From CAZBXE01 sp964496125 (GTDB lineage Bacteria; Chlamydiota; Chlamydiia; Chlamydiales; CAZBXE01), in the NCBI GenBank assembly GCA_964496125.1, contig CAZBXE010000004.1:62001-126000 (forward strand): a stretch of 64,000 nucleotides of DNA, read 5' to 3'. Shown piece after piece: positions 34,133 through 42,874 of this stretch (positions are counted from its first letter, which is position 1; each line of letters begins with the position of its first letter). A program made the translations under genes and the position numbers. The notes under the pieces were generated by a model. It searched no databases and was not told the DNA's origin. It saw only the letters and a list, made by a program, of their open reading frames with translations.

Positions 34133-35318
34133 GCCTCACGTTCTTGTGATACCCTCGTGGTACAAAACAGTGAAAAACCCTTATGCTGGGTGTTTTTTTC
34201 AAGAACAGGTCGAGGAGCTGAGAAAACAAGGGTGTCGTATCGGGATTGTAGCTCCTCACATTTTTCTTTTGAAGGAATGGAGAAAGATCACGCTCTCTGA
34301 GCTTTTTCAAAAGAAAATTACTTTGGAGGAAGATGTTCCTCACTATCGCTTTTTTGGCCTCAACTTTTTCCCTAAATGGCCCTATATGCAAATGCGGGCT
34401 TGGGTCAAGAAGGCAGTTAAACTTGCAGAAGAGTATATCGCCGACTATGGTACCCCTGATTTAATCCATGCTCACGCAACTTTGTATGCAGGAGTTGCAG
34501 CAGAAGAGCTCTCACAGCGCTTTTCAATCCCCTACATTCTTACAGAACATAGAAGTTATTTTCCAGCTAAGGCAGAGATGGAAAAGGAGCCAAAGTGGCT
34601 TGCGCGCTCTCTTGCAAGTGCATTGAACCACTCAAAGCGTGTGATTGCGGTAAGCCATGCCTTAAAAGATCTCCTTGCAGGACACCTTGAAGATCCCAAA
34701 AAATTGGCAGTGATCCCCCATTTTTTTTCAGAGCAGGAGTTTGAAGCAGAAAAACCTCTTCTTCCTGTTTCCCCTTTTCGCTTCTTTACCCTCTGTGATC
34801 TACGACCTAGAAAGAACCTGCCACTTCTCTTGAACGCCTTTGCGGATGCCTTTCGAGATAAGCCTGATGTCCACTTGGAAATTGGGGGGGATGGACCTGA
34901 CCGGAGGGATCTGGAGGCGCTTTCACAAAGACTTGGTTTGCAAAGTCAAGTCCGTTTTCTAGGGAGGATTTCTCATGCGGAGAAAAAGGAGCGGTATTTG
35001 CATAGCCACGCCTTCGTGTTGCCAAGTCTCCATGAAAACTTTGGGGTTGTCTTTATCGAGGCGCTCGCATCGGGGGAGCCGGTGATTACAACAAAATGTG
35101 GTGGGGCGGAGGATATTGTGAACGATAAGGTCGGAAAAATTATCCCAGCCATGACACCCGAGTGTCTCTCTGCAGCCCTTTTGCACATGCATAGTAGCTA
35201 CAAGGAGTATAGCCCAAGCTTTATCCGTTGCTATGCACGGGAAAACTTTGGCTCAGAGAAGGTGGGAAGGCAGATCATTTCCCTTTATCAAGAGATTCTC
35301 TCCTCCAAAAAAGCTTGA
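34119..35318 (+). CDS. Glycosyltransferase family 4 (GT-B fold)
   Basis: This 399-residue GT-B enzyme starts HVLVIPSWYKTVKNPYAGCFF, then LIHAHATLYAGVAA and ILTEHRSYF in the acceptor half. The donor half contains LRPRKNLPLLLNAF, IGGDGPDRRDLEAL and the E-x7-E element in SLHENFGVVFIEALASGEPV. It would transfer a hexose or amino sugar onto the lipid-linked repeat unit. ATG 34119 is chosen because the family N-terminus begins there and it overlaps the flippase stop. The next gene begins 46 bases after its stop. Confidence 0.88.
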   Translation: MPKHKPHVLVIPSWYKTVKNPYAGCFFQEQVEELRKQGCRIGIVAPHIFLLKEWRKITLSELFQKKITLEEDVPHYRFFGLNFFPKWPYMQMRAWVKKAVKLAEEYIADYGTPDLIHAHATLYAGVAAEELSQRFSIPYILTEHRSYFPAKAEMEKEPKWLARSLASALNHSKRVIAVSHALKDLLAGHLEDPKKLAVIPHFFSEQEFEAEKPLLPVSPFRFFTLCDLRPRKNLPLLLNAFADAFRDKPDVHLEIGGDGPDRRDLEALSQRLGLQSQVRFLGRISHAEKKERYLHSHAFVLPSLHENFGVVFIEALASGEPVITTKCGGAEDIVNDKVGKIIPAMTPECLSAALLHMHSSYKEYSPSFIRCYARENFGSEKVGRQIISLYQEILSSKKA

Positions 35319-35364
35319 GAACAAATGGTTTCTTGGAGATAATTCCTTGCAAAAAGAGGCCCCT

Positions 35365-36465
35365 ATGAAGTTCATCGATCTTGAAACGCAATACAAAAAC
35401 TACAAATATGAAATTGACTCTGCGATCCAAGGCGTTTTGAATTCGGCGCATTTCATTTTGGGAGAAGATGTTCCTCTTTTGGAAAAAGAGCTGGCCTCAT
35501 ACGCAGGGACAAAAGAAGCCTTGGGTGTATCGAGCGGAACAGATGCTTTGCTGATTGCCCTCATGGCGTATGGGATTGGGCCAGGTGATGAGGTAATCAC
35601 AACACCCTTTACTTGGATTGCAACAACTGAGGTGATCAAACGTCTTGGGGCTAAGCCTGTACTTGTGGACTTAGAGGAGTCTACAGGCAATATCGATCCC
35701 AGTTTGCTTGAAACACTCATTACACCTCGTACCAAGGCGATTATGCCTGTCTGCCTATTCGGACAGATGGCTGATTTTGAAGCAATTAACAAGATTGCTA
35801 AAAAATATGGCATCCCTGTCATTGAAGATGGAGCCCAAAGCTTTGGGGCAACGCAGCATGGAAGGAAAAGCTGCAGTGTAACAGAAATTGGTTGCACAAG
35901 CTTTTTCCCCTCGAAGCCTCTTGGTTGCTATGGGGATGGGGGGGCAATTTTCTCAAACGATGCAGCTCTCATGCAGAAAATGCGAGCGATTCGCGTGCAT
36001 GGAGCGCTTATTCGCCATGATCACTTTTGTCTTGGGATCAATGGGAGATTGGACACAATCCAGGCAGCTATCTTACGTGTAAAGCTGCGTTATTTAGATG
36101 AGGAGATTGCCTGTCGTAGAAGAGCTGGCGAGTTTTATAACGAAGGCTTAAAAGAGTGCTGTATCGTTCCAGTTACACAGCCTGGAAATACACACGTCTA
36201 TGCGCAGTACACCATCCGTGTTGCAGATAGGGAAGCGCTTAAGAAAGAACTCGAAAGCCGAGGTATTCCTAGCGCTGTCTATTATCCAAAATGTGTCCAT
36301 CAGCAACCCGTATTTGCAGATTTGGGCTACAAGGAAGGAGGCTTGCCTGTTGCAGAAAAGCTTGCAAAAGAAGTGCTTAGCCTCCCGATGCACCCATGGC
36401 TTACCGAAGAGATGCAAGTCACGATTATCGAAGCAATCCAGCAAGCTTTATTGCAAAAGGTATAA
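35365..36465 (+). CDS. DegT/DnrJ/EryC1 aminotransferase, WbpE-like
   Basis: This 366-residue PLP-dependent sugar aminotransferase has SSGTDALLIALMA for phosphate binding, VIEDGAQSFGA with the PLP-contact Asp, and the PLP lysine in SFFPSKPLGCYGDGGA. GRLDTIQAAIL follows. Its neighbour downstream is a WbpB-WbpD fusion, so the natural reaction is transamination of UDP-2-acetamido-3-keto-glucuronate (WbpE step). AGAGG lies about 5 bases before ATG 35365; longer in-frame readings overlap the preceding glycosyltransferase. The next gene starts on the base after its stop. Confidence 0.9.
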   Translation: MKFIDLETQYKNYKYEIDSAIQGVLNSAHFILGEDVPLLEKELASYAGTKEALGVSSGTDALLIALMAYGIGPGDEVITTPFTWIATTEVIKRLGAKPVLVDLEESTGNIDPSLLETLITPRTKAIMPVCLFGQMADFEAINKIAKKYGIPVIEDGAQSFGATQHGRKSCSVTEIGCTSFFPSKPLGCYGDGGAIFSNDAALMQKMRAIRVHGALIRHDHFCLGINGRLDTIQAAILRVKLRYLDEEIACRRRAGEFYNEGLKECCIVPVTQPGNTHVYAQYTIRVADREALKKELESRGIPSAVYYPKCVHQQPVFADLGYKEGGLPVAEKLAKEVLSLPMHPWLTEEMQVTIIEAIQQALLQKV

Positions 36466-38133
36466 ATGGATAAACGAAAGCCTTCTCTTGCGCTTGTAGG
36501 TATTGGTTACTGGGGAAAAAACCTGGCCCGAAATTTTCATGCTCTTGGTGCTTTGCATACCATATGCGATGTCAATGAGTCTTTACTTGATCAGTATCAG
36601 TCTCACTACCCTGAAGTAGAGATGACCTCTAATTTCCGGGCTGTGCTGGAGAACAAAGAAATTGGGCAGGTGGTCGTTGCCACAAGAGCTAATTTTCACT
36701 ACCAACTTTCAAAAGAAGCACTTCTTGCCGGTAAGGATGTCTATGTGGAGAAGCCTCTTTGCCTTGATCATACGGAAGGGGAAGAGCTGATCCAAATTGC
36801 CAAGGAGAAGGGCCGGATCTTCATGGTCGGGCACCTTTTACAGTACCATCCTTATGTAGTTCGTTTAAAAGAGCTTGTTGCTCAAGGGCAGATTGGAAAA
36901 CTCCAATACATTACTTCTAACCGATTAAATCTTGGGATCATCACGAAAGAAGAAGGTTCTCTTTGGGCATTTGCTCCCCACGATATCTCGATCATCTTAT
37001 CTTTAACTGGCAATAAACTCCCCAACCAGGTTCGTTCCGTAGGCGGCTCTTATCTTTCTAAAGGTGTGGATGACACAAGCTTAACGTCGATGCGCTTTGA
37101 GGACAATGTGCGTGCGCATATTTTTGTGAGCTGGCTGAATCCTTTTAAAGAGAGAAAGCTCACGGTTACAGGATCTTTGGGTATTTTAGTCTTCGATGAC
37201 ATGAGGCCTTGGGGGGAAAAGCTTGCTCTATACCGCAATCATGTGGTTTGGCAGGGCGGGAATACCCCCGTGGCTAATCCCTGCGAGCCAGAATATATTC
37301 TGGTGCCTGAAGCCGAGCCCCTTCGTGTCGAGTGTGAGCACTTTTTAACCTGTGTAGAAACCCGGAAAACCCCCCGAACAGATGGGGAGGAAGGACTACG
37401 GGTCTTGAAGGTGCTCGAATCTGCTCAACTGAGTCTGAATGAAGAAGGGGAAGAACACGATCCAAGAGAGTTTTTCCTTGGTAATCTTAAGGAGAAGAAG
37501 TATGTAGCGCACCCCACGGCTGTTATTGATGAAGGGGCCGTGATTGGTGAGGGAACACATATTTGGCACTTCTCCCACATCATGAAGGGAGCAAGAGTCG
37601 GTGCAAACTGCAATCTAGGGCAAAATGTGGTCGTAAGCCCTCACAGCTCTCTTGGAGACCATGTAAAAGTCCAGAACAATGTGAGCATCTACTCAGGGGT
37701 TGTTTGCGAGAATCATGTGTTTATTGGTCCGAGCGCTGTCTTTACAAACGTATCGAATCCAAGAGCTGAAGTTTCAAGACGCGATAAGTTTGAAAGAACT
37801 CACGTAAGACAAGGAGCTACCATTGGCGCCAATGCCACGATTGTATGCGGGCTTAAACTAGGAGAGTATTGTTTTGTTGCTGCTGGCTCTGTCATTACCC
37901 GCGATGTAAAACCCTACGCTTTGATGATAGGTTCGCCTGCGAAGCACGTCGGATGGATGAGCCGTTATGGGGAGAAGCTTGATCTTCCCTTAAGTCATGA
38001 GGGTGAAGAGCCTCTTATGGCTGTTTGCCCAGCTACAGGGGAGGAGTATGAACTTATGAAAGAAAAGCTTACCCTAAAAGTAAAAACAAAAGGCAAAAAA
38101 AAGGATCTCCTTCCGAGAAAAGTCTTAAGTTAA
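36466..38133 (+). CDS. Fused sugar dehydrogenase and N-acetyltransferase (WbpB-WbpD type)
   Basis: This 555-residue two-domain enzyme begins (residues 1-340) as a Gfo/Idh/MocA dehydrogenase: GIGYWGKNLARNF, then VEKPLCLD with the catalytic lysine and MVGHLLQYHP. Residues 345-520 form a left-handed beta-helix acetyltransferase with hexapeptide repeats (VIDEGAVIGEGTHIWHFSHI; GANATIVCGLKLGEYCFVAA), very close to WbpD/WlbB. The two would carry out the 3-oxidation of UDP-GlcNAcA and the final 3-N-acetylation, with the adjacent aminotransferase acting in between. A UDP-GlcNAc 6-dehydrogenase and a 2-epimerase are not in the window. The fusion is continuous with no frameshift. Confidence 0.9.
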   Translation: MDKRKPSLALVGIGYWGKNLARNFHALGALHTICDVNESLLDQYQSHYPEVEMTSNFRAVLENKEIGQVVVATRANFHYQLSKEALLAGKDVYVEKPLCLDHTEGEELIQIAKEKGRIFMVGHLLQYHPYVVRLKELVAQGQIGKLQYITSNRLNLGIITKEEGSLWAFAPHDISIILSLTGNKLPNQVRSVGGSYLSKGVDDTSLTSMRFEDNVRAHIFVSWLNPFKERKLTVTGSLGILVFDDMRPWGEKLALYRNHVVWQGGNTPVANPCEPEYILVPEAEPLRVECEHFLTCVETRKTPRTDGEEGLRVLKVLESAQLSLNEEGEEHDPREFFLGNLKEKKYVAHPTAVIDEGAVIGEGTHIWHFSHIMKGARVGANCNLGQNVVVSPHSSLGDHVKVQNNVSIYSGVVCENHVFIGPSAVFTNVSNPRAEVSRRDKFERTHVRQGATIGANATIVCGLKLGEYCFVAAGSVITRDVKPYALMIGSPAKHVGWMSRYGEKLDLPLSHEGEEPLMAVCPATGEEYELMKEKLTLKVKTKGKKKDLLPRKVLS

Positions 38134-38136
38134 GGT

Positions 38137-40482
38137 TCATTTCTTCTTTTTTTCTGCAGGTGAATAGAAGGCGTCCTTTTCTCCGGAATAACCAATCACA
38201 AGGCTGTCTTTCCTGGGTTTGGCCTGTTTTTCATAGCCTGGGGAGATCTCTTGCTGTGGCATAGCTGCAAGGTCTCTTTTTAAAGTTATTTGTCGCCCTA
38301 AGACCTCGCTCATTAGCTGTGGTAAAAGAGGGGAAAGTGTGGGGGCGTTTTCCCCTTTTCGAATAAGACCAGCTGCTTTTTTGACCTCGTCTTGACTTCC
38401 AAAAAGGTACCGTTTTTGGAGCATTTTATAAAACCCTTTGGCCTCTTCTCCTCTCCAATCTTCCACTTCAGGGACAGCTCCTTTCGGGGTGTATTCTAGA
38501 GCATGATCTTCTAGGTATTTAGCAAGCATGTCTTGCAATTCTTGAGCAGATGCACCGAGATTGCTTTCGAGGGCTTTAAAAAAGCCCTCGACCCCTTTTC
38601 CATGCTCTACCATTTGATCCTGCTCCGGAAAAGGAGAAAAGGAAGGGGCGATTTCGATGGTGGGTGCAATATGGCTCTTCAACACCCCGAGAACACTATG
38701 GTTATCATTGAACTGGTTATGAGAGTAGTCGGCTGTTGTATAGTCTTGTCTATGGTGGATGGTCCCGGCTTTGCTTTTAGCGGATCCCGCATGGTCGAGG
38801 GCTGCAAAAACACCACCCTCTCTTACCCCCGTCTTTTGCGGGTTTGGAATGCTACCATGTGCCATCAATACTTGGAAATCAACGTTTTTACATTCGGTTT
38901 GAACAGCGCCGTGGATATGGTCGTTGCAAATCTCAATCCCCATAACCTTGTTGTGGTGCACAAAAACACTACTATTGTAGGCAGCAGCAGCTTCTTTGAA
39001 TTCAGGGTCGCTTATAACCCAGTGGTTTTTTCCTTTAAGACGCGTCCAAGATAAGGTGCCCTGAGCATCGCCTTTGGCCTCATGTTTTTTACTATACAGA
39101 TGAACTAGTCTTCCGTTTTCGAATACAGGCGCCCCACCAAAAATGAGCGCTTCCCCTGTCTTTTCATCCACCAGAGTCCAGACAATTTCTCCTGGAAACA
39201 TGAGTACATTGGGGTATTTTCTACTGATAGCAGCAAAATGGTCTAAGAGTTCGACTGCTTGTTTTTCGGAAGAGACAACTCTCACTCCTTCTACCCCGAT
39301 AAAAATGGGGTGAACTGCTTCCCCTGGGAGCTGGTTGTGTAATTTTTTTAGCCCCAGGTCAAGCGCGCCTTCAACTTCATCGATTTGGTGTGAGTCGCCC
39401 GGGTTATTTTGCTCGAACCAGGCAGTGTCAGACATCCCGTGGAAAATGATTGGGGTTTTGGTAGCCTTTGGATCTGTTTGTATACGTTTGTCTAGTGAAA
39501 TTCCGAGGTCCCTTTTTACTAAATCGCAAACCTCAATTGTTTGCGTACTTGGGGTAAATCCGATGTTGAAAAATAATTGCGGACTTTCATACAGGTGGAT
39601 AAAGGTTAGAAAATCATCCTTAAGGTTCTCTCCAAGTTCAGGGTCATTAAAGGCTTCTTGGAGAGCTCTAGCAATAGCTTGGTGAATCTCTTTGGGCGGC
39701 TGATTTAGAAAGAAAGATGCACCAATTGTGTAGAAAAGATCTTCTAATACCTCAGCAGTGTAGCTTGATCTTTTCAGTAGCATCTTAGAGGTTGCGCGTA
39801 CAGCATTTTCAACTTCTTTTGGATTGTGGACGTTCAGCTCTGAAAATCTGCTTTCTGTGAGCTCTAGAGCTTTCCAAACCTGAGAATTTACGTTTGCCTC
39901 TTTAAGAGTGTGTCTAATGTCTGCTTCTAAAAGAGGGTCCCTTTTCTTCAGTTCTTCTTTGAGAGCGGCATCGACGGCAGGGTCATTGATTGCGAGAAGA
40001 GTTTCGTAGAGTGCGCTTGCCTTCGTGGGAACAGTTCGGACGAGAGAGCAGAGTTCAGAAACGATTTTTTTGGTATCTGCTTCCCTGGCGTCTAGTTGTC
40101 TGAGGTTTGCTTTGATCTTCATTTCTATCTTGCCCTGTTGCAGAGCAGATTCCAAACCGCTTAGCGTGGGAGAGGAGGGTTCAGCTCCTGGTTCAGCTTC
40201 TTCGAAAAAAAGAGGTGGCGGAGGTGGAGGCGGAGGGGGCGGGAGAGGGGATGATGAGCTAAACTTTTGCTTGCAGAATGCAGAAACTTTATCGAGGTGT
40301 GCCTTTAAAACCTGAACCTCTTTCAGTTCTCTTTTGACACATTCTAGGTCTTGGTTTTTGATGGCAAGCTCGCATACCGCGAATACTTTGTTTTTAAGAG
40401 CTGCAGAAATTTCTTCTAGTCCCAAAGATTGGACAAAGGGATTCCAAAACTGTTCCTCGAACTCAGAAAGTTTAAGGTCCAT
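38137..40482 (-). CDS. Polyproline plus nitrilase-fold (C-N hydrolase-like) protein, effector candidate
   Basis: This 781-residue protein has no signal peptide or membrane segment. Residues 1-75 are helical. A run of ten prolines (81-90, with Pro79 before it) follows, and then a long helical region (115-330). Residues 385-560 resemble the nitrilase superfamily: FIGVEGV with Glu398 in the position of the first catalytic residue, LIFGGAPVFENGRLV, and HLYSKKHE with Lys465/466. GIEICNDHIHG with Cys519 completes the Glu-Lys-Cys triad layout. The tail is Lys-rich. Such a polyproline stretch could bind SH3, EVH1 or profilin domains of a host. An amidase or deamidase role and T3SS export are inferences. 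It starts only 20 bases from the divergent IQ/pseudokinase gene. Confidence 0.72.
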   Translation of the reverse strand: MDLKLSEFEEQFWNPFVQSLGLEEISAALKNKVFAVCELAIKNQDLECVKRELKEVQVLKAHLDKVSAFCKQKFSSSSPLPPPPPPPPPPLFFEEAEPGAEPSSPTLSGLESALQQGKIEMKIKANLRQLDAREADTKKIVSELCSLVRTVPTKASALYETLLAINDPAVDAALKEELKKRDPLLEADIRHTLKEANVNSQVWKALELTESRFSELNVHNPKEVENAVRATSKMLLKRSSYTAEVLEDLFYTIGASFFLNQPPKEIHQAIARALQEAFNDPELGENLKDDFLTFIHLYESPQLFFNIGFTPSTQTIEVCDLVKRDLGISLDKRIQTDPKATKTPIIFHGMSDTAWFEQNNPGDSHQIDEVEGALDLGLKKLHNQLPGEAVHPIFIGVEGVRVVSSEKQAVELLDHFAAISRKYPNVLMFPGEIVWTLVDEKTGEALIFGGAPVFENGRLVHLYSKKHEAKGDAQGTLSWTRLKGKNHWVISDPEFKEAAAAYNSSVFVHHNKVMGIEICNDHIHGAVQTECKNVDFQVLMAHGSIPNPQKTGVREGGVFAALDHAGSAKSKAGTIHHRQDYTTADYSHNQFNDNHSVLGVLKSHIAPTIEIAPSFSPFPEQDQMVEHGKGVEGFFKALESNLGASAQELQDMLAKYLEDHALEYTPKGAVPEVEDWRGEEAKGFYKMLQKRYLFGSQDEVKKAAGLIRKGENAPTLSPLLPQLMSEVLGRQITLKRDLAAMPQQEISPGYEKQAKPRKDSLVIGYSGEKDAFYSPAEKKKK

Positions 40483-40502
40483 AAGCTGGATTTAAGCTTT
40501 TC

Positions 40503-41792
40503 ATGGATAAGAAGTCAATACGTACGGTAAATATTGTAAGTAATGTTAGTACTCGCTACAATTGCTTTTCTATGACACCAACAAGACTCGTAGCTCAAGC
40601 TGTTGCAGCTCTCACAATCCAGAGAGCTTATCGCTTGTATAGAATAAAGCTAGCTTTGCGTGATGAATTCGGGCACATGCTTCCCGATCGTCTTTCTGAT
40701 CGTGTTTATAAGATGGCGTGTCTTTGCCTAAAAGATGAGATGCAGCTTGGTGTATACCATCCGATTGGGGGAGATTCAGAACTTCTCGCCTATTGCCGAG
40801 TTTCTGCGGACAGGAAAAGGCTTGATGTTGACTACAAGCAATCTCCTGCCCGCTCTTTGCCTTCTGAAAATGAGCATGTTGTTTTGGCTTCCTATGGTGT
40901 GGCTGTTTCTCTTTACCCCGTAAGAGTCGAAGAAGGACGAGCGACAAGGCGTGTTGCTACGGGAGCGGAAAGCTTGAACTACACGTATGAGAGAGGTCTA
41001 ACTATCCATAGCGATTTGTATGAGCGGGCAAAAGATGACCCAGCAGATACTGTTTTCCTGGCTAAACCACCTCTAAGACTTGACCAGAATACTCTTTTAC
41101 AAGAAGGCTATGCAGGAGATCTTCACACCTATATGAGTGATAAAAAAGTGAACACACCCAAAGAGTTCATAGGATTGATCCGAGATCTGTGTTTGACACT
41201 CGGATGGATGCATGAGAGGGGGTTTGTTCATAAGAATTGCCAGCCTTCTAACGTGTGGATAGACGATAGCTCTGGGGTAAGACGGGGAAGGCTTGGAAAC
41301 TTTGCCTCTGCTAGTCCTATAGGCTTTGATCCCCATTTTGTAACACATCATTCTCCTTGGGATCCTAGTATGCTACTCGAAAGCCTGGCGACTCCTTATG
41401 CTGATCTTTTTTCTCTTTCCCTCTACTTGACCAAACAAGCACTGGGTGGCAGTCTTGCCTACCATCATTTTTTAGAGGTAAGGGGCCGAATCATATGCGA
41501 CTCCAAAATGGAGATAACAAGGGATCCAGAGGAGTATTGGCCAATTGGAATAAGCGTGCGATATAGGGATTTAAAGTCAGCGCAAATGTGGCTTTTTGAC
41601 TTTTTTGTAGGTGTTTGCCAGGAGAGTTGTCTCCTCCTTAAGAGGCTCAGTGTAAGCTCGAGGGACAAAAACCTAATTTCTCAGTCTGACATTCTAGTTG
41701 CGATGAAAGGGATACAAGAAGCCAAGCAGCAAGAGGTTCGTCCTCTATGTACGGTAGCATCGCTTCTTGACTTTTTTGATAGGCTGCATTAA
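40503..41792 (+). CDS. IQ-motif plus pseudokinase-like protein, effector candidate
   Basis: This 429-residue protein has no signal peptide. Residues 39-52 (IQRAYRLYRIKLAL) match the calmodulin-binding IQ consensus. The second half keeps the frame of a eukaryotic-type kinase: hinge-like EGYAGDLHTYM, LGWMHERGFVHKNCQPSNVWI in place of the HRDxKxxN loop, LGNF in place of DFG, and YADLFSLSLYL for the F helix. The catalytic Asp is Asn245, the loop Lys is Gln247 and the metal-binding Asp of DFG is missing, so it is probably a pseudokinase. ATG 40503 is the annotated start; ATG 40572 (Met24) is an alternative that lies just after a good promoter. Binding to host calmodulin is inference. Confidence 0.7.
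   Translation: MDKKSIRTVNIVSNVSTRYNCFSMTPTRLVAQAVAALTIQRAYRLYRIKLALRDEFGHMLPDRLSDRVYKMACLCLKDEMQLGVYHPIGGDSELLAYCRVSADRKRLDVDYKQSPARSLPSENEHVVLASYGVAVSLYPVRVEEGRATRRVATGAESLNYTYERGLTIHSDLYERAKDDPADTVFLAKPPLRLDQNTLLQEGYAGDLHTYMSDKKVNTPKEFIGLIRDLCLTLGWMHERGFVHKNCQPSNVWIDDSSGVRRGRLGNFASASPIGFDPHFVTHHSPWDPSMLLESLATPYADLFSLSLYLTKQALGGSLAYHHFLEVRGRIICDSKMEITRDPEEYWPIGISVRYRDLKSAQMWLFDFFVGVCQESCLLLKRLSVSSRDKNLISQSDILVAMKGIQEAKQQEVRPLCTVASLLDFFDRLH
40534..40562 (+). promoter_or_regulatory. Candidate promoter upstream of Met24 of the IQ/pseudokinase gene
   Basis: TTGTAA (40534-40539) and TACAAT (40557-40562) are separated by 17 bases. ATG 40572 follows within 10 bases of the -10 element, so a transcript from here would be nearly leaderless and would start the protein at Met24. 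Confidence 0.4.
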
Positions 41793-41813
41793 GGAGTCTC
41801 TGATTGTTTCGGC

Positions 41814-42725
41814 CTATTCAAACGGACATAGAGGCATAGGTTCAAAAAAGTCTTCAAATGCACTGGCCAGGCATGTGTTTGGGATTGCAGCAATCTTTTG
41901 TTTTATCCGTAGAATTCTGTCCTCTGTAGCTGGATGATACGACAATTCGCTTCTTTTATTCATGCGTTCCAGAATTTCGAGAGAATCAATTAATCGTTCA
42001 GGATTGTAGCCTGCCCTCATCATATAATTAATGCTATTGGAGTCTGCCTGATACTCATCATGGTGTTTTAGCTGACGAAATGATGAACGAGCAATAGAAA
42101 AGGTTGTGTATCCTGTAAGAAACAATGCCAAGAAAGATTTAATGAATGAGTGCGTGAATTTATAAGTAATAGTAGAACTCAAAGTAATGGAAAACAATGT
42201 AAGGAAGGCACTAAGAATGACGTGGTCAATCTTTTTCATCCAATCGCTTGTGCAGCTATGTGCGATCTCGTGTGCAAGAACACTTGCCAAATGGTCATCA
42301 GATTTCAACTGATCTAATAAACCTTTTGTGATCATAATGTTACCATCGGAATTCATGGCATTTACCATTGGACAATCGACTAGATGAAATCTAAAAGCGA
42401 TTTCAGGACAATCTGATTTCTCTACAAGCTTGTTGCCTACTTGCCTTACCCTGAGAGTGAGTAGGGTTGCATCGGGTATAAAGCCTCCGATTTTTTGACA
42501 AAACGAGTAATAAGCTAGGTCCATAGGCTTTTTAAAAGATCGAATATACCGTTCGTGGAGGTTTTTTCTCGCCTCAGATAGCGTGTCTTCTGATATAGTG
42601 AATTTAATGCTTAATGCAATAATGTCATGAATTTTTTGAACAAGATCTTCCAGAGTTTGATCAACTGCGTTGAAAGAGTTTGTAAAGTATATGCTAGTCG
42701 TGTTTACAAAATCAAAAGAAATCAT
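41814..42725 (-). CDS. M48-family zinc metalloprotease with membrane hairpin
   Basis: This 303-residue protease has the zinc-binding HEIAH near residue 152 (LASVLAHEIAHSCTSDW). Downstream is the third ligand Glu in HDEYQADSNSINYMMRAGYNP (abridged: HDEYQADS), both diagnostic of M48/HtpX-Oma1-type enzymes. Two hydrophobic segments lie between them (about 168-210). There is no N-terminal signal peptide. It likely acts at a membrane on unfolded or specific substrates, which are unknown. AAGGAG sits 5 bases before the ATG. It is more A/T-rich than the genes around it and converges with the IQ/pseudokinase gene. Confidence 0.88.
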   Translation of the reverse strand: MISFDFVNTTSIYFTNSFNAVDQTLEDLVQKIHDIIALSIKFTISEDTLSEARKNLHERYIRSFKKPMDLAYYSFCQKIGGFIPDATLLTLRVRQVGNKLVEKSDCPEIAFRFHLVDCPMVNAMNSDGNIMITKGLLDQLKSDDHLASVLAHEIAHSCTSDWMKKIDHVILSAFLTLFSITLSSTITYKFTHSFIKSFLALFLTGYTTFSIARSSFRQLKHHDEYQADSNSINYMMRAGYNPERLIDSLEILERMNKRSELSYHPATEDRILRIKQKIAAIPNTCLASAFEDFFEPMPLCPFE

Positions 42726-42752
42726 AACTTCTCCTTTTTAATATGTTGCATT

Positions 42753-42778
42753 ATTATAAAACCATATATTTTTGTCAA
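42753..42778 (-). promoter_or_regulatory. Candidate promoter of the M48 protease gene
   Basis: On the minus strand a perfect TTGACA (42778-42773) is followed after only 14 bases by a perfect TATAAT (42758-42753). TAATAA two bases further gives a 16-base spacer. The start codon is about 27 bases downstream. Confidence 0.5.
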
Positions 42779-42874
42779 CAAGTTAATGGTGTTTTGTTTT
42801 GTGTTCCAAAAGTTCATAATTCTGTGATTTTAAAAAGTTTAACTAAAATGATCGCGGGGCGTGAAGAGAATATT

